Assembly (NCBI RefSeq): GCF_002778315.1
Contig: NZ_NESA01000007.1
Span: 1 to 64,000 of the forward strand
Length of the DNA stretch: 64,000 bases
Source: Limnohabitans sp. JirII-31
GTDB lineage: Bacteria; Pseudomonadota; Gammaproteobacteria; Burkholderiales; Burkholderiaceae_C
Direction: 5' to 3'
This document shows, piece after piece, positions 34,644-45,360 of this stretch. Made by a program: the position numbers and the translations under genes. The notes below the pieces were generated by a model. The model worked only from the letters and a program-made list of their open reading frames with translations, searched no databases and was not told the origin of the DNA. Each line of letters begins with the position of its first letter. The stretch's first letter is position 1.

Positions 34644-36619
34644 TTCTGACAAAACTAACACTTCACAACTTCGGCATTTATGCCGGACGACATGAAATCG
34701 ATATCACCCCAAAACCAGACCGCCCAATCATCTTGATTGGAGCGTTGAACGGCTCTGGAAAGACGACTCTACTTGAAGGAATTCAGTTTGCATTGTTTGG
34801 AAAATTTGCAAAATTTCTAAGCAAAAACAAATCTGCATACCTAGACTTCCTTACAAACTCGGTGAATCGTCGAAACTTGCAAGACTCAGCATCAGTAAGC
34901 GTTTCGTTTATTACGAAGCGAAGGGGACGACAACAGCAGTTTGAAGTTGTGAGAACGTGGTCTTTGAAGACTCATGGAGCATCAGCCGATACTGTTCAAG
35001 TATTCAAAAATGGAGAGCTTGACTTAGAGCTTTCTGAGCGCTGGCCGGAGCTCTCCGAAACATTTTTCCCCAGCCAACTTTCTGATCTATTCTTCTTCGA
35101 CGGTGAGCGAATTGAGTCCTTGGCTCAACCTGCACGTTGCAGCGAACTAATTCGAACCGGACTGAATTCATTACTTGGCTTAGACCTTGTCACAGATCTT
35201 TCCAAAACACTACAAACCCTTGATCGAAGACTGAAGGTTGAGGGCGTAAGTGAGGAACATAAAGAAAAAATTCTCCGCTTGAACGAAAAAGTCTCGGTTC
35301 TTACCGATCAGCAGCAGAACTTAGATCATGAGATGTCTGAAATCCTAGCCAGACTAGGAGATTTGCAATCACATCTAGAAACACTCAGAGCGCAATTAAA
35401 ACAACAGGGCGGCGATCTTTACGAGCAACGAGACTTGTTAGTTCAACGTCAAAGCGAGCTACTTTCCCTTGTTGCAAGCAAACGCTCAGAGCTAACAGAA
35501 CTTGCATCTTCGAACCTACCTCTTACTTTACTTGAGGGGATGGTCAAACAATTAGAGGCACTAGCTAGAAATGGCCTCACTCTCGATCAAAAAGAAGTTG
35601 TTCAAGACGCGCTTTCATCATTTAGCTCTAGCGTTATTGGTGAACTTTCTGGGCGCTCGGAATTTACTGAATCACAAGTTGAATTTCTAAGAAAGATTCA
35701 TTCAACTTTGATGGAAATCCAAAAGGATGATGACTCTAGGCCTGAAATCAACTTTTCTAAAGAAAGTATTTTTAGAGCTAGAACTGAAGGTACTCACAAT
35801 CGCTCAATCGCCTTAAAGCAGTTGCTTGAGTTGGGAAAATTTCAAACCGAACTCGATCAAATTGATCGTCAACTTCTTGCAGTCCCAGATGCTGTCAAGC
35901 TTGAACCTCTCTTCATTGAAATTAAATCCACAGAAGATGACATCAGATCTCATGAAACAAAGCGAGATGGGTTGCAAGACCAGATTGAACGCGTTAAACG
36001 AGACCTTGAATCATCAACCAAGCAATTCAATACTGCCTCAGACGAAGTTCGAAAAAATGAAGCCGATGAAAAACAGCTGATCAAAATGCACGAACAACTT
36101 GTTCGTGGTCGTGAAGTACTAGCCAATTTTGAGGAAAAGATTAGGAACAAACACATTGCGAATTTGGAAAAACTGATCCGTGAAGGCTTTGAAATTTTGC
36201 TGAGAAAAAAATCGTTTGTTAGCTCAATTTCAATCTGCCCAGACACCTTCATGTTGACGATAAAAATCGTAGGCGAAGGCGCGGTTCCCGCCTCAAAATT
36301 ATCGGCAGGAGAACGACAACTACTGGCCGTTGCAGTCCTGTGGGCACTTGCACAAGCCTCCGGTCGGAAGTTACCAACCGTAATTGACACACCTCTTGGC
36401 CGACTAGACAGCAGCCATCGCAAATCATTTGTACAAAACTACTTCCCTTACGCTGGAGAACAAGTCATCTTGCTATCTACAGACGAAGAGATCGTCGGTT
36501 CATATCACCGGTCACTGAAGAAACACACCTCACATCAGTACTTAATTGAATACGATGACAAAAAACAGTCTTCAGAAATTGTTAAGGGCTATTTCGAATA
36601 CTCGAAGGAGGCTGCATGA
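34640..36619 (+). CDS. dndD: DNA sulfur modification protein DndD (SMC-like ATPase)
   Basis: 659 residues of the RecF/SMC family. The P-loop GALNGSGKT is at 34-42. Long coiled coils cover about 210-500. The ABC signature is LSAGERQ, and Walker B is TVIDTPLGRLD near the C terminus. It is thought to open or nick DNA with ATP during sulfur insertion. It overlaps dndC and dndE by 4 bases. Confidence 0.94.
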   Translation: MILTKLTLHNFGIYAGRHEIDITPKPDRPIILIGALNGSGKTTLLEGIQFALFGKFAKFLSKNKSAYLDFLTNSVNRRNLQDSASVSVSFITKRRGRQQQFEVVRTWSLKTHGASADTVQVFKNGELDLELSERWPELSETFFPSQLSDLFFFDGERIESLAQPARCSELIRTGLNSLLGLDLVTDLSKTLQTLDRRLKVEGVSEEHKEKILRLNEKVSVLTDQQQNLDHEMSEILARLGDLQSHLETLRAQLKQQGGDLYEQRDLLVQRQSELLSLVASKRSELTELASSNLPLTLLEGMVKQLEALARNGLTLDQKEVVQDALSSFSSSVIGELSGRSEFTESQVEFLRKIHSTLMEIQKDDDSRPEINFSKESIFRARTEGTHNRSIALKQLLELGKFQTELDQIDRQLLAVPDAVKLEPLFIEIKSTEDDIRSHETKRDGLQDQIERVKRDLESSTKQFNTASDEVRKNEADEKQLIKMHEQLVRGREVLANFEEKIRNKHIANLEKLIREGFEILLRKKSFVSSISICPDTFMLTIKIVGEGAVPASKLSAGERQLLAVAVLWALAQASGRKLPTVIDTPLGRLDSSHRKSFVQNYFPYAGEQVILLSTDEEIVGSYHRSLKKHTSHQYLIEYDDKKQSSEIVKGYFEYSKEAA

Positions 36620-36987
36620 TTGATACCGTCCGCGTTTCTGAAAAAGGGAAAATTCAACTAATCACGCTCAAACGAAGAACTGGCATTCAGAACTGGAATA
36701 CTTTGTGCCGTTGGGCGCTATGTATTTCGTTGAATGAGAATTCAGAGCCTCCAAATGAAGATATTCCATCAGACAGTTCAATTGAAATGACCTGGAAAAC
36801 TTTCACCGGAGGAGATGAGGAAATCTATCTAGCCCTAATCAAGCTGAGAGCACACAATGCAGGAATTTCTCTTAGCAAAGAGTCCCTGACACGATATTTC
36901 CGGTTGCATTTGCATCGCGGCATTTCCTACATGTCAGGGAATCCAAAGCTGCTTAAAGTTGAAGATCTAATTAGGCTTGCAGCCTAG
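36616..36987 (+). CDS. dndE: DNA sulfur modification protein DndE
   Basis: A 123-residue small helical protein (GIQNWNTLCRWALCISL, SLSKESLTRYFRLHLHRGISYM). DndE tetramers bind nicked DNA and are essential for phosphorothioation. It is last in dndBCDE and converges on dptH with about 20 bases between the stops. Confidence 0.92.
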   Translation: MIDTVRVSEKGKIQLITLKRRTGIQNWNTLCRWALCISLNENSEPPNEDIPSDSSIEMTWKTFTGGDEEIYLALIKLRAHNAGISLSKESLTRYFRLHLHRGISYMSGNPKLLKVEDLIRLAA

Positions 36988-36994
36988 AAGAAGC

Positions 36995-37018
36995 GGGGGC
37001 TCTTCTATTAGAGCTCCC
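36995..37018. terminator. Hairpin between convergent dndE and dptH
   Basis: GGGGGCTCT-TCTATT-AGAGCTCCC, a 9-bp stem with one G-U pair, spans the stops of two convergent genes, so it can act on both transcripts. There is no T-tract on either side, so it may instead protect 3' ends. Confidence 0.5.
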
Positions 37019-40000
37019 AAAACGCCTTGTCGCGCATTTTGCGAACATGCTTATCACCGTCGATGTAAAGACTGTAGTGCTTATCAAGTCGGCGGATTGT
37101 TTCCATCAAGCCTTCTTGCTCAGCCTTGTCATCCTTGTTGAAAATCGCCTTAATGTCGGCGTTTTTAATTTCGGCAACACGGTGAACAACCCACGTCAGG
37201 ATGTAAGAAGCGTAGTTATTTTCTCCGGTCTTAAAGTGCGTTATATCTTGAGTTGAAAGAATCACCCCAACACCATACTCACGCCCTTCTTTCAAGATTT
37301 TCCTCAGACTCTGAAAGTCTTCTTTCATGAAGTTATCGGCTTCATCAACCAATATCATTTTAGTTATCTGACGGAAATCACCTTTAACAGTGGGCTTTCC
37401 TCTTTTTTGCATCTGGGAATAGAACAGATCAAGAGTTAGAGCAACTACTAAATTTTGAATCTGCGGTGAGTACCCCGCTAATTCGATCACCGTTACGTCG
37501 TCGAGCATGTCGTAAAGCGATTTAACCTGCTGTGCGTTCGGTTCGAAAATTTGATATGACACCAAGCTGTCCAGTGCCGCATACAAAGAGTCTTCTTCAA
37601 CCTTATCTTGCTTAAGAAATAAATCCCAAACTGTAGCCAGCGTTGGAGCAGGAAGCTTCCATGTGGAACTGTCTGCTTGAACAATACCCGCGCCCTCGTA
37701 TGCATCAAGAATCAGTTTTCTCAAGCGAAGTTGTTGCTTCTGACCAAGGCCAAATGCTTTAGCCATCGTTTCGGTAAAACCTGTGGCGATGTGCAATGGC
37801 AACATTGGCATGTCGCCATACAAGCTCAATGGGTTGTATGGAAGTCGATGAAGCTTTAAACGGTTAGCCTTCGTTGCACTACAAAAAGCGTCATCTACGT
37901 AGTCTGACTTGTAATCAAAAATCAACAATCCAATCGGAGCTCCATTCACATTTGAAGCCTTATTCCGCATCAACTGAGTTACCAATGACTTTGTGAATTG
38001 GGTCTTACCAGTTCCCATGGTCCCAATAATTCCAGTATTGGTATTCATGAACTTTGCTGTATTAGTTGGCTCCCAATACAGCGGTTGATTTCTGGCTGAA
38101 TCATGTCCAATAAGGACCTGAAGTGGGCCCGCCTCTTCCAAAGCTTGGATAACAGGCTTACTCAAAGCTTCAACTACAGGAACTACTGGATTTTGAGACT
38201 CTTTAATAGGCTGTTCAGTGCGCACCTCTACAGCAGGAGGTTCACTTGATTCAGCTTTTGCAACAGGTTGCTTAGCCTGCAACTTTCCAAGCAACAAGTC
38301 CTCAGGAACATTACAAGTTTTAACAAGGTTGGAAAGTGCCTCGCCTGAATCTGCACTGATCAGGTCGGGTAGCAAGCCGTATGGCAGCTGGATCTGAATC
38401 AAGCTTTCTTTACGTTCGTAGACTGGAGAGAAAAACGTACTGGATTCAATATGCGCCAGAACGATTCCCTCTGCAAAATCGGACACAGAACCCAACTGAT
38501 AGTCACCTTGTTGCCACCACTCTCGTCTATCAAGCAATTGATGAAGTCGTGTTTCATCCAAGACCTGATATAGCTTGAATTTTTCGACCTGCATCAGGAC
38601 TTGACGAATAAATAGTGATCGATAGAGGCGTGAGGCAAGCGTGTCTGGACCGAGTACCTCTTCCTTCAGATAACGGCCTAACTCAAGCGCTTGCTGTCCA
38701 GCATAGCCAAAGTCAGGTCGCGAACCAGTTTTCACCTCTAAGGGAAGCAAATACAGTCTATCGTCTTTAAATCCTACAAAAAGTACATCATCAGAAATTG
38801 CCCCCTTTCTGTAGCCATGAACTGCACGGGAAAACTCGCTATCGCTCATTTTCAAACCGATGTTGCCCGATACGCGAATCATCTCCGCTACAGATAAAGG
38901 AACCCAACTGATATCAGAGTCACGAAGCATTGCACTGACAAACTTGTAAGCGCCAATGATTCCGTGCTTCTCTTTACGTTCAGTAGCCTGAGCTGTCAAC
39001 ATTTTCAACAGCCATTCACCATTGAAGGCATTGAACTCAGAAAGTAGTCTCTCAGTTGTGACACGACTATCTTTGTTTAGTAGATGTTCAAACAGATCGA
39101 CCTGCTTAGTCACTGTAATTGCGTCATATCCAGAACTGCTTGTGTACTGGTCAGAGTAATGGATCAACACAACATCTTTTTGAGCCGTGAAGAAATCCAA
39201 AGTAACTTTTGGATCGATGATTGTTGTCCAGAGGGCACTGTCATAGGACCTAGTTAAAAGCTCTTTGAAATCAGAGCTAACAGCCAATCCAATTCCTAAC
39301 CCATGGTACTGAGCGTTTGGAAGAATAGACGGTCCCCACAGAGATCCTATTGATTGCGCTAATCTAAGCGGTTGATTAGCCTCAACATCTACCTTTCTCA
39401 ATCCGAATGATGTGAAGTAAGAGTCGCCCTGAGTTTCAGCCGCCTCACCTGATATCAAACCATTGCATAAAACGCCACTCAATGACTCACGTATTTTTAC
39501 GTTAATGCACTCAACGGGCGCATTATTTCTAAAAAACGCCAGATGGGCATACTTCAGGCTTTGACCTTGATGAGGCGTTTCAAATTTACTGTAAGTGAGT
39601 CGACCGCGAATCAAATCGATCAAAAGGTCAGACTCAGCTCGGTAGTCACTCGAATTCAGTTCTAGCCAAACTTTCAGCTCGCTAAGTTTTCCTGATTCAG
39701 CAAACTTGTCGAAGTCGTTCTGCTGCAATCTATCGTCATAAAGATTCACATGTATTGGAATTGACTTCTCTTTATGCTTTTTGAAGTGATCAATCACCCC
39801 AAGGAACAATTCTTCTGCTTGCCCTTGGTGAATGGCATTGATGATCAGCGGCCCCGTGTTGCCAGCAGAAAAGATTCGCGAATAAGCATAAATGAACTCT
39901 GAAAGTTTGTCCTTCACCAAGCGACGAACAAAACTATGGCTTACATCTTTTTGAGGAATGATGTCGAGCCAGAACCTGTTGTCACGTACGGGTGACAAAT

Positions 40001-42095
40001 AAGCATAACCGTGTACCGCGTGTGGCACAAATGGCATCAATCCAGACGCAACTAATCTATTAAGCGTAACGTCTGGCAGTTCTGAAAAGGAGAAACTATC
40101 TGAAGATTTTTTCTCTTTTTCAATTGATGACACTAAATCCAAGTGATAAGAGAGGACGAGCGGATGGATAGGCATAAGACGCTCTTTTCCATCACGTCGA
40201 TGCAATCCAATTCGCATCAACATTTTTTGCTCAGTCGTCAGTACGCGATCGATCTCAATCGCATTAATCACATCTTCATAAGCATTCAACACGTCACCGA
40301 CAAGCCCACGATACTCCGGCCCCCAAGCTACTAGACTAGGAAGCGTTTTGTACTTGGTGTAGTAATCAAACAAAGCCTTGTAAGACTGATACACATCAGG
40401 ATGAGTTGCCAGAAGCGATTCAAGTCCAAGATCCTTATCACTATCATTAACAGCCAGCAGACCTTTGGCAACCAAGTCGGCCTCATAGTCCAACAACTGT
40501 TGGCGAACTCCAATAACAGTGTGCTCTGCATTTTCAAAAACAATTCGATGCTTGCTCCTCGAATACTCGGCATTCGCTTCATCATTAAATAATTTGATGA
40601 CTCGCTCTTTTTCAAAGAGCAGTGGAACGCTAATAGTTTCCTGAGCGCTTGGCCCTTCGATGTTTATTTTTAATCGATGCTGACCAGAAAGAATGATGAA
40701 CTGAATCAGTTCATTTTTAGTCGCCTGCTCTTCAAAATCAACAAGCGCAAACTTAGAGCAATCAATTTCACTTCGATCCTCTTGCAACTTAAACTCGAGG
40801 TCGCCTAGGCTTGCTATACGGAAGTAATTTTCCTCAACCTGAAGAGTCACCTGCTCTTTTGCAGGCTCAACTCTGAAGCAATTTTTTGCCTCTTCCAAGT
40901 GGAAGGTGTCTTGGTGGACGAGCAAGCATCTAAATTTGTACTCTTCAGATGTGTTCTCCCTTTTAAGCTCAACACTAAAAAACGTTGGGCTCCCAGAAAA
41001 TGGGACCGCTAGTCGAACCCTAGAGTTTTTACCTCCCATGCGACTAACTGAAGGAGTCAGGGTTTGCTGAAGAAATTTGTTGTGGCGCAGAACGACTTGA
41101 TTGTCTTGAAGGTCATTTCCTTGAAAGACAAACTCTAAATTAGCCAATACTTCGCCAGGAGGCACTTGAATGAGAACGCTCTGCTCTTTCTGGCCAGCCT
41201 TCGTGCCACTCTTAGCACGAGTAAATGAGCTGCCAGTTGAGATATCAATTCGATCAAATTGAAGACCTTGTGCTTTGTTACTCTCTTGTGCACTAAGGTA
41301 ATCTTCAAAGGGAAGACTTTGCCAGTCTTTTCTGTCGTAGAAATGTTCTTGAATAAACTTTGGACTGAACTTGGGCAGTACAGTTTCAAGAATGTCACCG
41401 TAATGCTCTACCTGCTCTTCGATATGACGGCGAAGCTGTCTATTTGCATCAATTCGATTACGCACTTGATTGGGCTGCCCACCAAGCGTTAAGAGAATTG
41501 GATCTTTAAACAGACTCAATTCGGCGAAATTTAGTTGCCCGCTCTCTAGCGAGTGGAACAGTGGTTTGAAGCCAAAAACTGTGGCACCTTCTTCCACAAT
41601 GATGTCAAGCTGATCATCAAGAAGGCACTTAAAAAGTGAAGCAGTTCCACTACCAGGTGGAATTAATGCTTTAAGTTTTTCTGAGAATGTTGCGGGGTGC
41701 CAAATTGCATCTCTTGTCGCAACGTCCATGGCGCTATTAATCAGCGTATCCAACATGCTGTTGTGAATAATGAACAAGGCCGCCGATGAAAAAGCATCAT
41801 TTCGGCTGGCAATTTGATCACGCAAGTGAGAGATGTAATTTTCAGTAAACCCATTTCCATCTTCATGATGAAGCACAGGAATCAGCTTTGTCCCATTGCA
41901 TTCAACATATGGATGCTGATGCTCACGGTAGGTAATAGTCTCCCCCCCCGAATGCTGGAGGAAAGCCTCGTAAAGAAGGCTTGAGTTATCGACATCAGGA
42001 GACTTGAACTGATAGCGAAAACCTGGCTGTATAGCCTCACTGGCCCATTTGATCAAACAATTGGCAAGAAATTTTTCAAACTGTTTTGAGGACAT
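37008..42095 (-). CDS. dptH: Phosphorothioation-dependent restriction protein DptH/DndH
   Basis: About 1695 residues. The C-terminal quarter is a HerA/FtsK-like ATPase: Walker A GTMGTGKT at about 1360, Walker B MILVDEADNF, and then STQD. The long N-terminal part is unassigned. With DptF and DptG it damages DNA lacking phosphorothioate. ATG 42095 is preferred because GGAG lies nine bases upstream; it overlaps dptG by 20 bases. Confidence 0.92.
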   Translation of the reverse strand: MSSKQFEKFLANCLIKWASEAIQPGFRYQFKSPDVDNSSLLYEAFLQHSGGETITYREHQHPYVECNGTKLIPVLHHEDGNGFTENYISHLRDQIASRNDAFSSAALFIIHNSMLDTLINSAMDVATRDAIWHPATFSEKLKALIPPGSGTASLFKCLLDDQLDIIVEEGATVFGFKPLFHSLESGQLNFAELSLFKDPILLTLGGQPNQVRNRIDANRQLRRHIEEQVEHYGDILETVLPKFSPKFIQEHFYDRKDWQSLPFEDYLSAQESNKAQGLQFDRIDISTGSSFTRAKSGTKAGQKEQSVLIQVPPGEVLANLEFVFQGNDLQDNQVVLRHNKFLQQTLTPSVSRMGGKNSRVRLAVPFSGSPTFFSVELKRENTSEEYKFRCLLVHQDTFHLEEAKNCFRVEPAKEQVTLQVEENYFRIASLGDLEFKLQEDRSEIDCSKFALVDFEEQATKNELIQFIILSGQHRLKINIEGPSAQETISVPLLFEKERVIKLFNDEANAEYSRSKHRIVFENAEHTVIGVRQQLLDYEADLVAKGLLAVNDSDKDLGLESLLATHPDVYQSYKALFDYYTKYKTLPSLVAWGPEYRGLVGDVLNAYEDVINAIEIDRVLTTEQKMLMRIGLHRRDGKERLMPIHPLVLSYHLDLVSSIEKEKKSSDSFSFSELPDVTLNRLVASGLMPFVPHAVHGYAYLSPVRDNRFWLDIIPQKDVSHSFVRRLVKDKLSEFIYAYSRIFSAGNTGPLIINAIHQGQAEELFLGVIDHFKKHKEKSIPIHVNLYDDRLQQNDFDKFAESGKLSELKVWLELNSSDYRAESDLLIDLIRGRLTYSKFETPHQGQSLKYAHLAFFRNNAPVECINVKIRESLSGVLCNGLISGEAAETQGDSYFTSFGLRKVDVEANQPLRLAQSIGSLWGPSILPNAQYHGLGIGLAVSSDFKELLTRSYDSALWTTIIDPKVTLDFFTAQKDVVLIHYSDQYTSSSGYDAITVTKQVDLFEHLLNKDSRVTTERLLSEFNAFNGEWLLKMLTAQATERKEKHGIIGAYKFVSAMLRDSDISWVPLSVAEMIRVSGNIGLKMSDSEFSRAVHGYRKGAISDDVLFVGFKDDRLYLLPLEVKTGSRPDFGYAGQQALELGRYLKEEVLGPDTLASRLYRSLFIRQVLMQVEKFKLYQVLDETRLHQLLDRREWWQQGDYQLGSVSDFAEGIVLAHIESSTFFSPVYERKESLIQIQLPYGLLPDLISADSGEALSNLVKTCNVPEDLLLGKLQAKQPVAKAESSEPPAVEVRTEQPIKESQNPVVPVVEALSKPVIQALEEAGPLQVLIGHDSARNQPLYWEPTNTAKFMNTNTGIIGTMGTGKTQFTKSLVTQLMRNKASNVNGAPIGLLIFDYKSDYVDDAFCSATKANRLKLHRLPYNPLSLYGDMPMLPLHIATGFTETMAKAFGLGQKQQLRLRKLILDAYEGAGIVQADSSTWKLPAPTLATVWDLFLKQDKVEEDSLYAALDSLVSYQIFEPNAQQVKSLYDMLDDVTVIELAGYSPQIQNLVVALTLDLFYSQMQKRGKPTVKGDFRQITKMILVDEADNFMKEDFQSLRKILKEGREYGVGVILSTQDITHFKTGENNYASYILTWVVHRVAEIKNADIKAIFNKDDKAEQEGLMETIRRLDKHYSLYIDGDKHVRKMRDKAFWEL

Positions 42096-43389
42096 AAACC
42101 GCATCTCCGCTATCACTCATACGCTCAACATTCCCCATGCGTTCGTAAAACGCGACCAAGGCTTGCTTCGTTTGGTTATCCACATAAAAACCTCGCTGCT
42201 CAAATTCAATAAGCAACTCATGCAACCTTAGTTTTGGTCTTACACCTATGGCCAAATTAGTCATCAGGAGCAAATAGTCTTGGTTAAGTACAAGTACGCG
42301 ACCTGATCGCCCCCTAGACTGGATGAAGTCAGTACAGATTTTGTCTTCGAGCTCTTTGACATACTTCTTGTTAACACTCGCTCTTTCAGTTTTGGAGTCT
42401 TCAAACTGCTCGATAGCGACTTCTTCCATTTGTCTAAAGACTTGCTCAATAGTTTCAGGGCTCGTCCGGGCTTTTAGTCGACGGTCTGCAGTGAAGTCTT
42501 CAACGTATTTTTTCAATTTAACGAAAACATCATCCTTTTCTGCTGAGTTTTCAACATCAGAATAGATTTGCCACAGTGGTCTTTTCTTATCTCCAACCTG
42601 CAACACCTCAAGCGCAGACAAGACAGGAAAGAGAAACACGCTCATTGCTGCAAATTTTTTGTACCCATCATGCTGAATCTTGTAACGCTCAAGACTTGCC
42701 TTCTCTGTGTCCAAAATGAAATAGAGAGGCTTGCTTTTGGGTTCACCATCACGCCAAGTTCTGACATTCAATGCCAACTGAGAACAATACGAGAACGCAT
42801 AAAGCTTCAATGTATTACCAAACTCTTGAAGTAAATAGTTTGGATGAGCCGCAAGGAAATGCATGTCTCTCTGAAATGCTTCAGCAAGATAAGGTAAATA
42901 AGGCTGCTCTTCACCGAATGGATTCTGAGTCAGAGGCTCAATCTTCTCCTTGAGAACATCAAGCATCTCTTGCTCGATAAAGTTCAATCTATCTTGAGGT
43001 GGCGTTGGAATTGAAAACTTTGCCAACAAGCTCGTAAATAGTGTTCCCAATCTCCAATTCGCAGGGCCCAACTTGCTTTTTCCCATGTTTGCGAACTGAG
43101 CATTGAATAAAAGAAACAGCGGAGAAAATTTGAAAATATCTTGATTCTCAAAGTAAATGCGATCGAGCACATCCCAAAATTCAGGAGATTCGAGGGACGA
43201 GAGTAAGCGACGTTTGCAGTCCTCACGGAACGCTTCAAACTCATACCTACTTACTTGACTTTTGAACGCATGACTCAAGACAAGGCCTGTGACCTTGTCC
43301 CAGTCAAATTCGTTACCTTTGTTACGCAAAGGAAAGTAACTATCCAACAGGTTATTGCGGACTTTGAGCTCACTTGAAATCGGAAACAT
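42076..43389 (-). CDS. dptG: Phosphorothioation-dependent restriction protein DptG/DndG
   Basis: A 437-residue soluble, helical protein (MFPISSELKVRNNLLDSYFPL) with no catalytic motif that I can see. Assigned by size, position directly behind dptF (no gap) and overlap with dptH. It is part of the DndFGH restriction complex. Confidence 0.87.
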   Translation of the reverse strand: MFPISSELKVRNNLLDSYFPLRNKGNEFDWDKVTGLVLSHAFKSQVSRYEFEAFREDCKRRLLSSLESPEFWDVLDRIYFENQDIFKFSPLFLLFNAQFANMGKSKLGPANWRLGTLFTSLLAKFSIPTPPQDRLNFIEQEMLDVLKEKIEPLTQNPFGEEQPYLPYLAEAFQRDMHFLAAHPNYLLQEFGNTLKLYAFSYCSQLALNVRTWRDGEPKSKPLYFILDTEKASLERYKIQHDGYKKFAAMSVFLFPVLSALEVLQVGDKKRPLWQIYSDVENSAEKDDVFVKLKKYVEDFTADRRLKARTSPETIEQVFRQMEEVAIEQFEDSKTERASVNKKYVKELEDKICTDFIQSRGRSGRVLVLNQDYLLLMTNLAIGVRPKLRLHELLIEFEQRGFYVDNQTKQALVAFYERMGNVERMSDSGDAVYVLKTV

Positions 43390-45036
43390 TTACGCCCCCT
43401 CGCTAACGACGATCATTCCGTCATCTTGTCTTGCGGTGTAACGCACATCGCCGTCATAGAACTTCAAGGTCATACTTGATTTCGCCATATCAGTCACTTG
43501 CTCAACAATTTCATCAAGCAACACAATTGCATTCTTGTCGTACTTGTTGGGTCGATATCCATCTTTTAATTTTTGGAGAAGTTCAAATAAATTCAAATTA
43601 ATTGCAATTGGTTTTATAGATTGATCGCCCACTTTTAGATATGCCATGAAATGTGAGCTGGTGATGTGTGCTTTTTTATGAATTGCTTCGTAATCGGGCT
43701 TCAGTTCAACAGGGGCCGTCAACTTGACTTTGCCAAACGAACTAAGAAAGAGCTCGCCTTGAACATTTAGCAACTCAGGGGCATTCCTGTTTGCATATCT
43801 TTGAATTCCATGGATGAGATCAAGTGAATAAAACTTACGAAGCTCTTTCTTCTTGTCTGCGCTGTTGTCAAACTCGTTATGAAGTCGCCAAACTTGTGCG
43901 TAACTTTCCAAGAGTTCTTCTTCAAAAATAGATTTGAAATCGTGATGGAAATTGTTGCTAAATTCTTCATTTCTCATCAAACTAAAGAAACGAATCAATG
44001 AAGCCGCACTTCCTTGTTTAATGTTGCTCCTGTCTACAAACATGCCCTCGTAAGCCATTGCATCTAGGAATGCATTCAATCTTTCGTCAGGCAGTGAAAG
44101 CTCGTATTTCAAAACAAACTGATCAAGCTCTCTTGTGTGAATTTTGACGGGATCAAATTCAGTTAGACGAGCGACAAGTTCGTTGTCATCTCCGATGAAC
44201 AAGTTGTCAAAGAGATATCCAGGCCCAACTAAAAGATGATGAATTAAGTCCAATAGCGCCCGAGTTGTAATGAATTGATCTTTGATCAATCTCGCTTTGA
44301 ACAGTTGAGTGATGATGAGCTCTTGAACACTTTCAAGTGATAGCAATTTGTAATTTGCGACTACTCTTTGATCACCCCGACGCATCTCAGCATCTTTCTT
44401 TGCGACAAGAAAAAAAGGATTTGCTAGATCGGCACTAGTTAGCTTTTTCAAAAGCGTGCGAGCAAAGGCTGAGTAAGAACCACCTTCTTTTTGGAAGTTG
44501 AATCTCGCGTATTGTTCAAAGTCAAGGTAGTAGACGTTTCCGTCAGGAATAGGACGCAGGTTTTTGTTTAACTGACCGCTTAGGAAACGATCAATGGATT
44601 CTTTTATCTCTTGGTGACGCGCATCCCCCTCATTGGAGTAGTTTGCAAGCATCCCGATGTTGATTCCCAGAACTAGAGGCTTAGAACCTCGCTTGTGGTC
44701 ATCAAACTTCTCATCAAGGGCCTGAATAGCTGATTGATGAGGCGCAAAGCTATGGGTTGCATCTAGATGAAAGTCAAACTTTTGCTGATATTCGCTAAAG
44801 CATCTCGTCAAAATTTCAGACTTCCCATCGCCACTGCTTCCACACAGAAAGACAATTTTTTGCCCTTCAAGCGAGGCGAGAAGCTTCCTCAGATCCGTCT
44901 CGATGTCTTGCTGAACAAACAGCCAAGCTTTCATGTCATCGAGTTCGTCCTTTTTACGGGTAGAAACTGTCGTTACTGAAAATGGGGAGGATTTGGCAAG
45001 TACGCCAAGGGCTTTTGTGAGGGTAATTGTGCTCAT
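43390..45036 (-). CDS. dptF: Phosphorothioation-dependent restriction protein DptF/DndF
   Basis: 548 residues. An N-terminal P-loop FLCGSSGDGKSEIL (66-73) precedes a NTPase-like core. It heads the dptFGH operon, transcribed towards dndBCDE. Host DNA carrying phosphorothioate is protected, while unmodified invading DNA is attacked. The upstream gap carries island palindromes g and h. Confidence 0.9.
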   Translation of the reverse strand: MSTITLTKALGVLAKSSPFSVTTVSTRKKDELDDMKAWLFVQQDIETDLRKLLASLEGQKIVFLCGSSGDGKSEILTRCFSEYQQKFDFHLDATHSFAPHQSAIQALDEKFDDHKRGSKPLVLGINIGMLANYSNEGDARHQEIKESIDRFLSGQLNKNLRPIPDGNVYYLDFEQYARFNFQKEGGSYSAFARTLLKKLTSADLANPFFLVAKKDAEMRRGDQRVVANYKLLSLESVQELIITQLFKARLIKDQFITTRALLDLIHHLLVGPGYLFDNLFIGDDNELVARLTEFDPVKIHTRELDQFVLKYELSLPDERLNAFLDAMAYEGMFVDRSNIKQGSAASLIRFFSLMRNEEFSNNFHHDFKSIFEEELLESYAQVWRLHNEFDNSADKKKELRKFYSLDLIHGIQRYANRNAPELLNVQGELFLSSFGKVKLTAPVELKPDYEAIHKKAHITSSHFMAYLKVGDQSIKPIAINLNLFELLQKLKDGYRPNKYDKNAIVLLDEIVEQVTDMAKSSMTLKFYDGDVRYTARQDDGMIVVSEGA

Positions 45037-45235
45037 GGCTTTGGCATTGACTTTGCTTATTGAGCAATTCTATAGAGGAGGCTTCAACAGCCTTAAAAGT
45101 GACATTACTTCGACTCAGGTTCGCTCTTTTCGACCGCAACCTTCCAAAAACGCCCAGCCCCGAATCAGGCATGAAGGCCAGTCACTGAATTAACTCTTTC
45201 GTAATACTTCATGCCATAAGAATATCAGACCAAAA

Positions 45236-45250
45236 GCTCATTAGATGAGC
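45236..45250. repeat. Island palindrome, copy g
   Basis: GCTCAT-TAG-ATGAGC, the same type as copy a, about 200 bases upstream of dptF. A lone AGCTCA half-site follows at 45261. Confidence 0.6.
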
Positions 45251-45360
45251 CCAACAATAAAAGCTCAATTCCTACGAACTTGGACATTGTTGTTTGTTGT
45301 GTTGGTTTAGTGGATTGAAGTGACGTCTAAGGTTTTCATCACAGAACTCAATCCCCGTTC

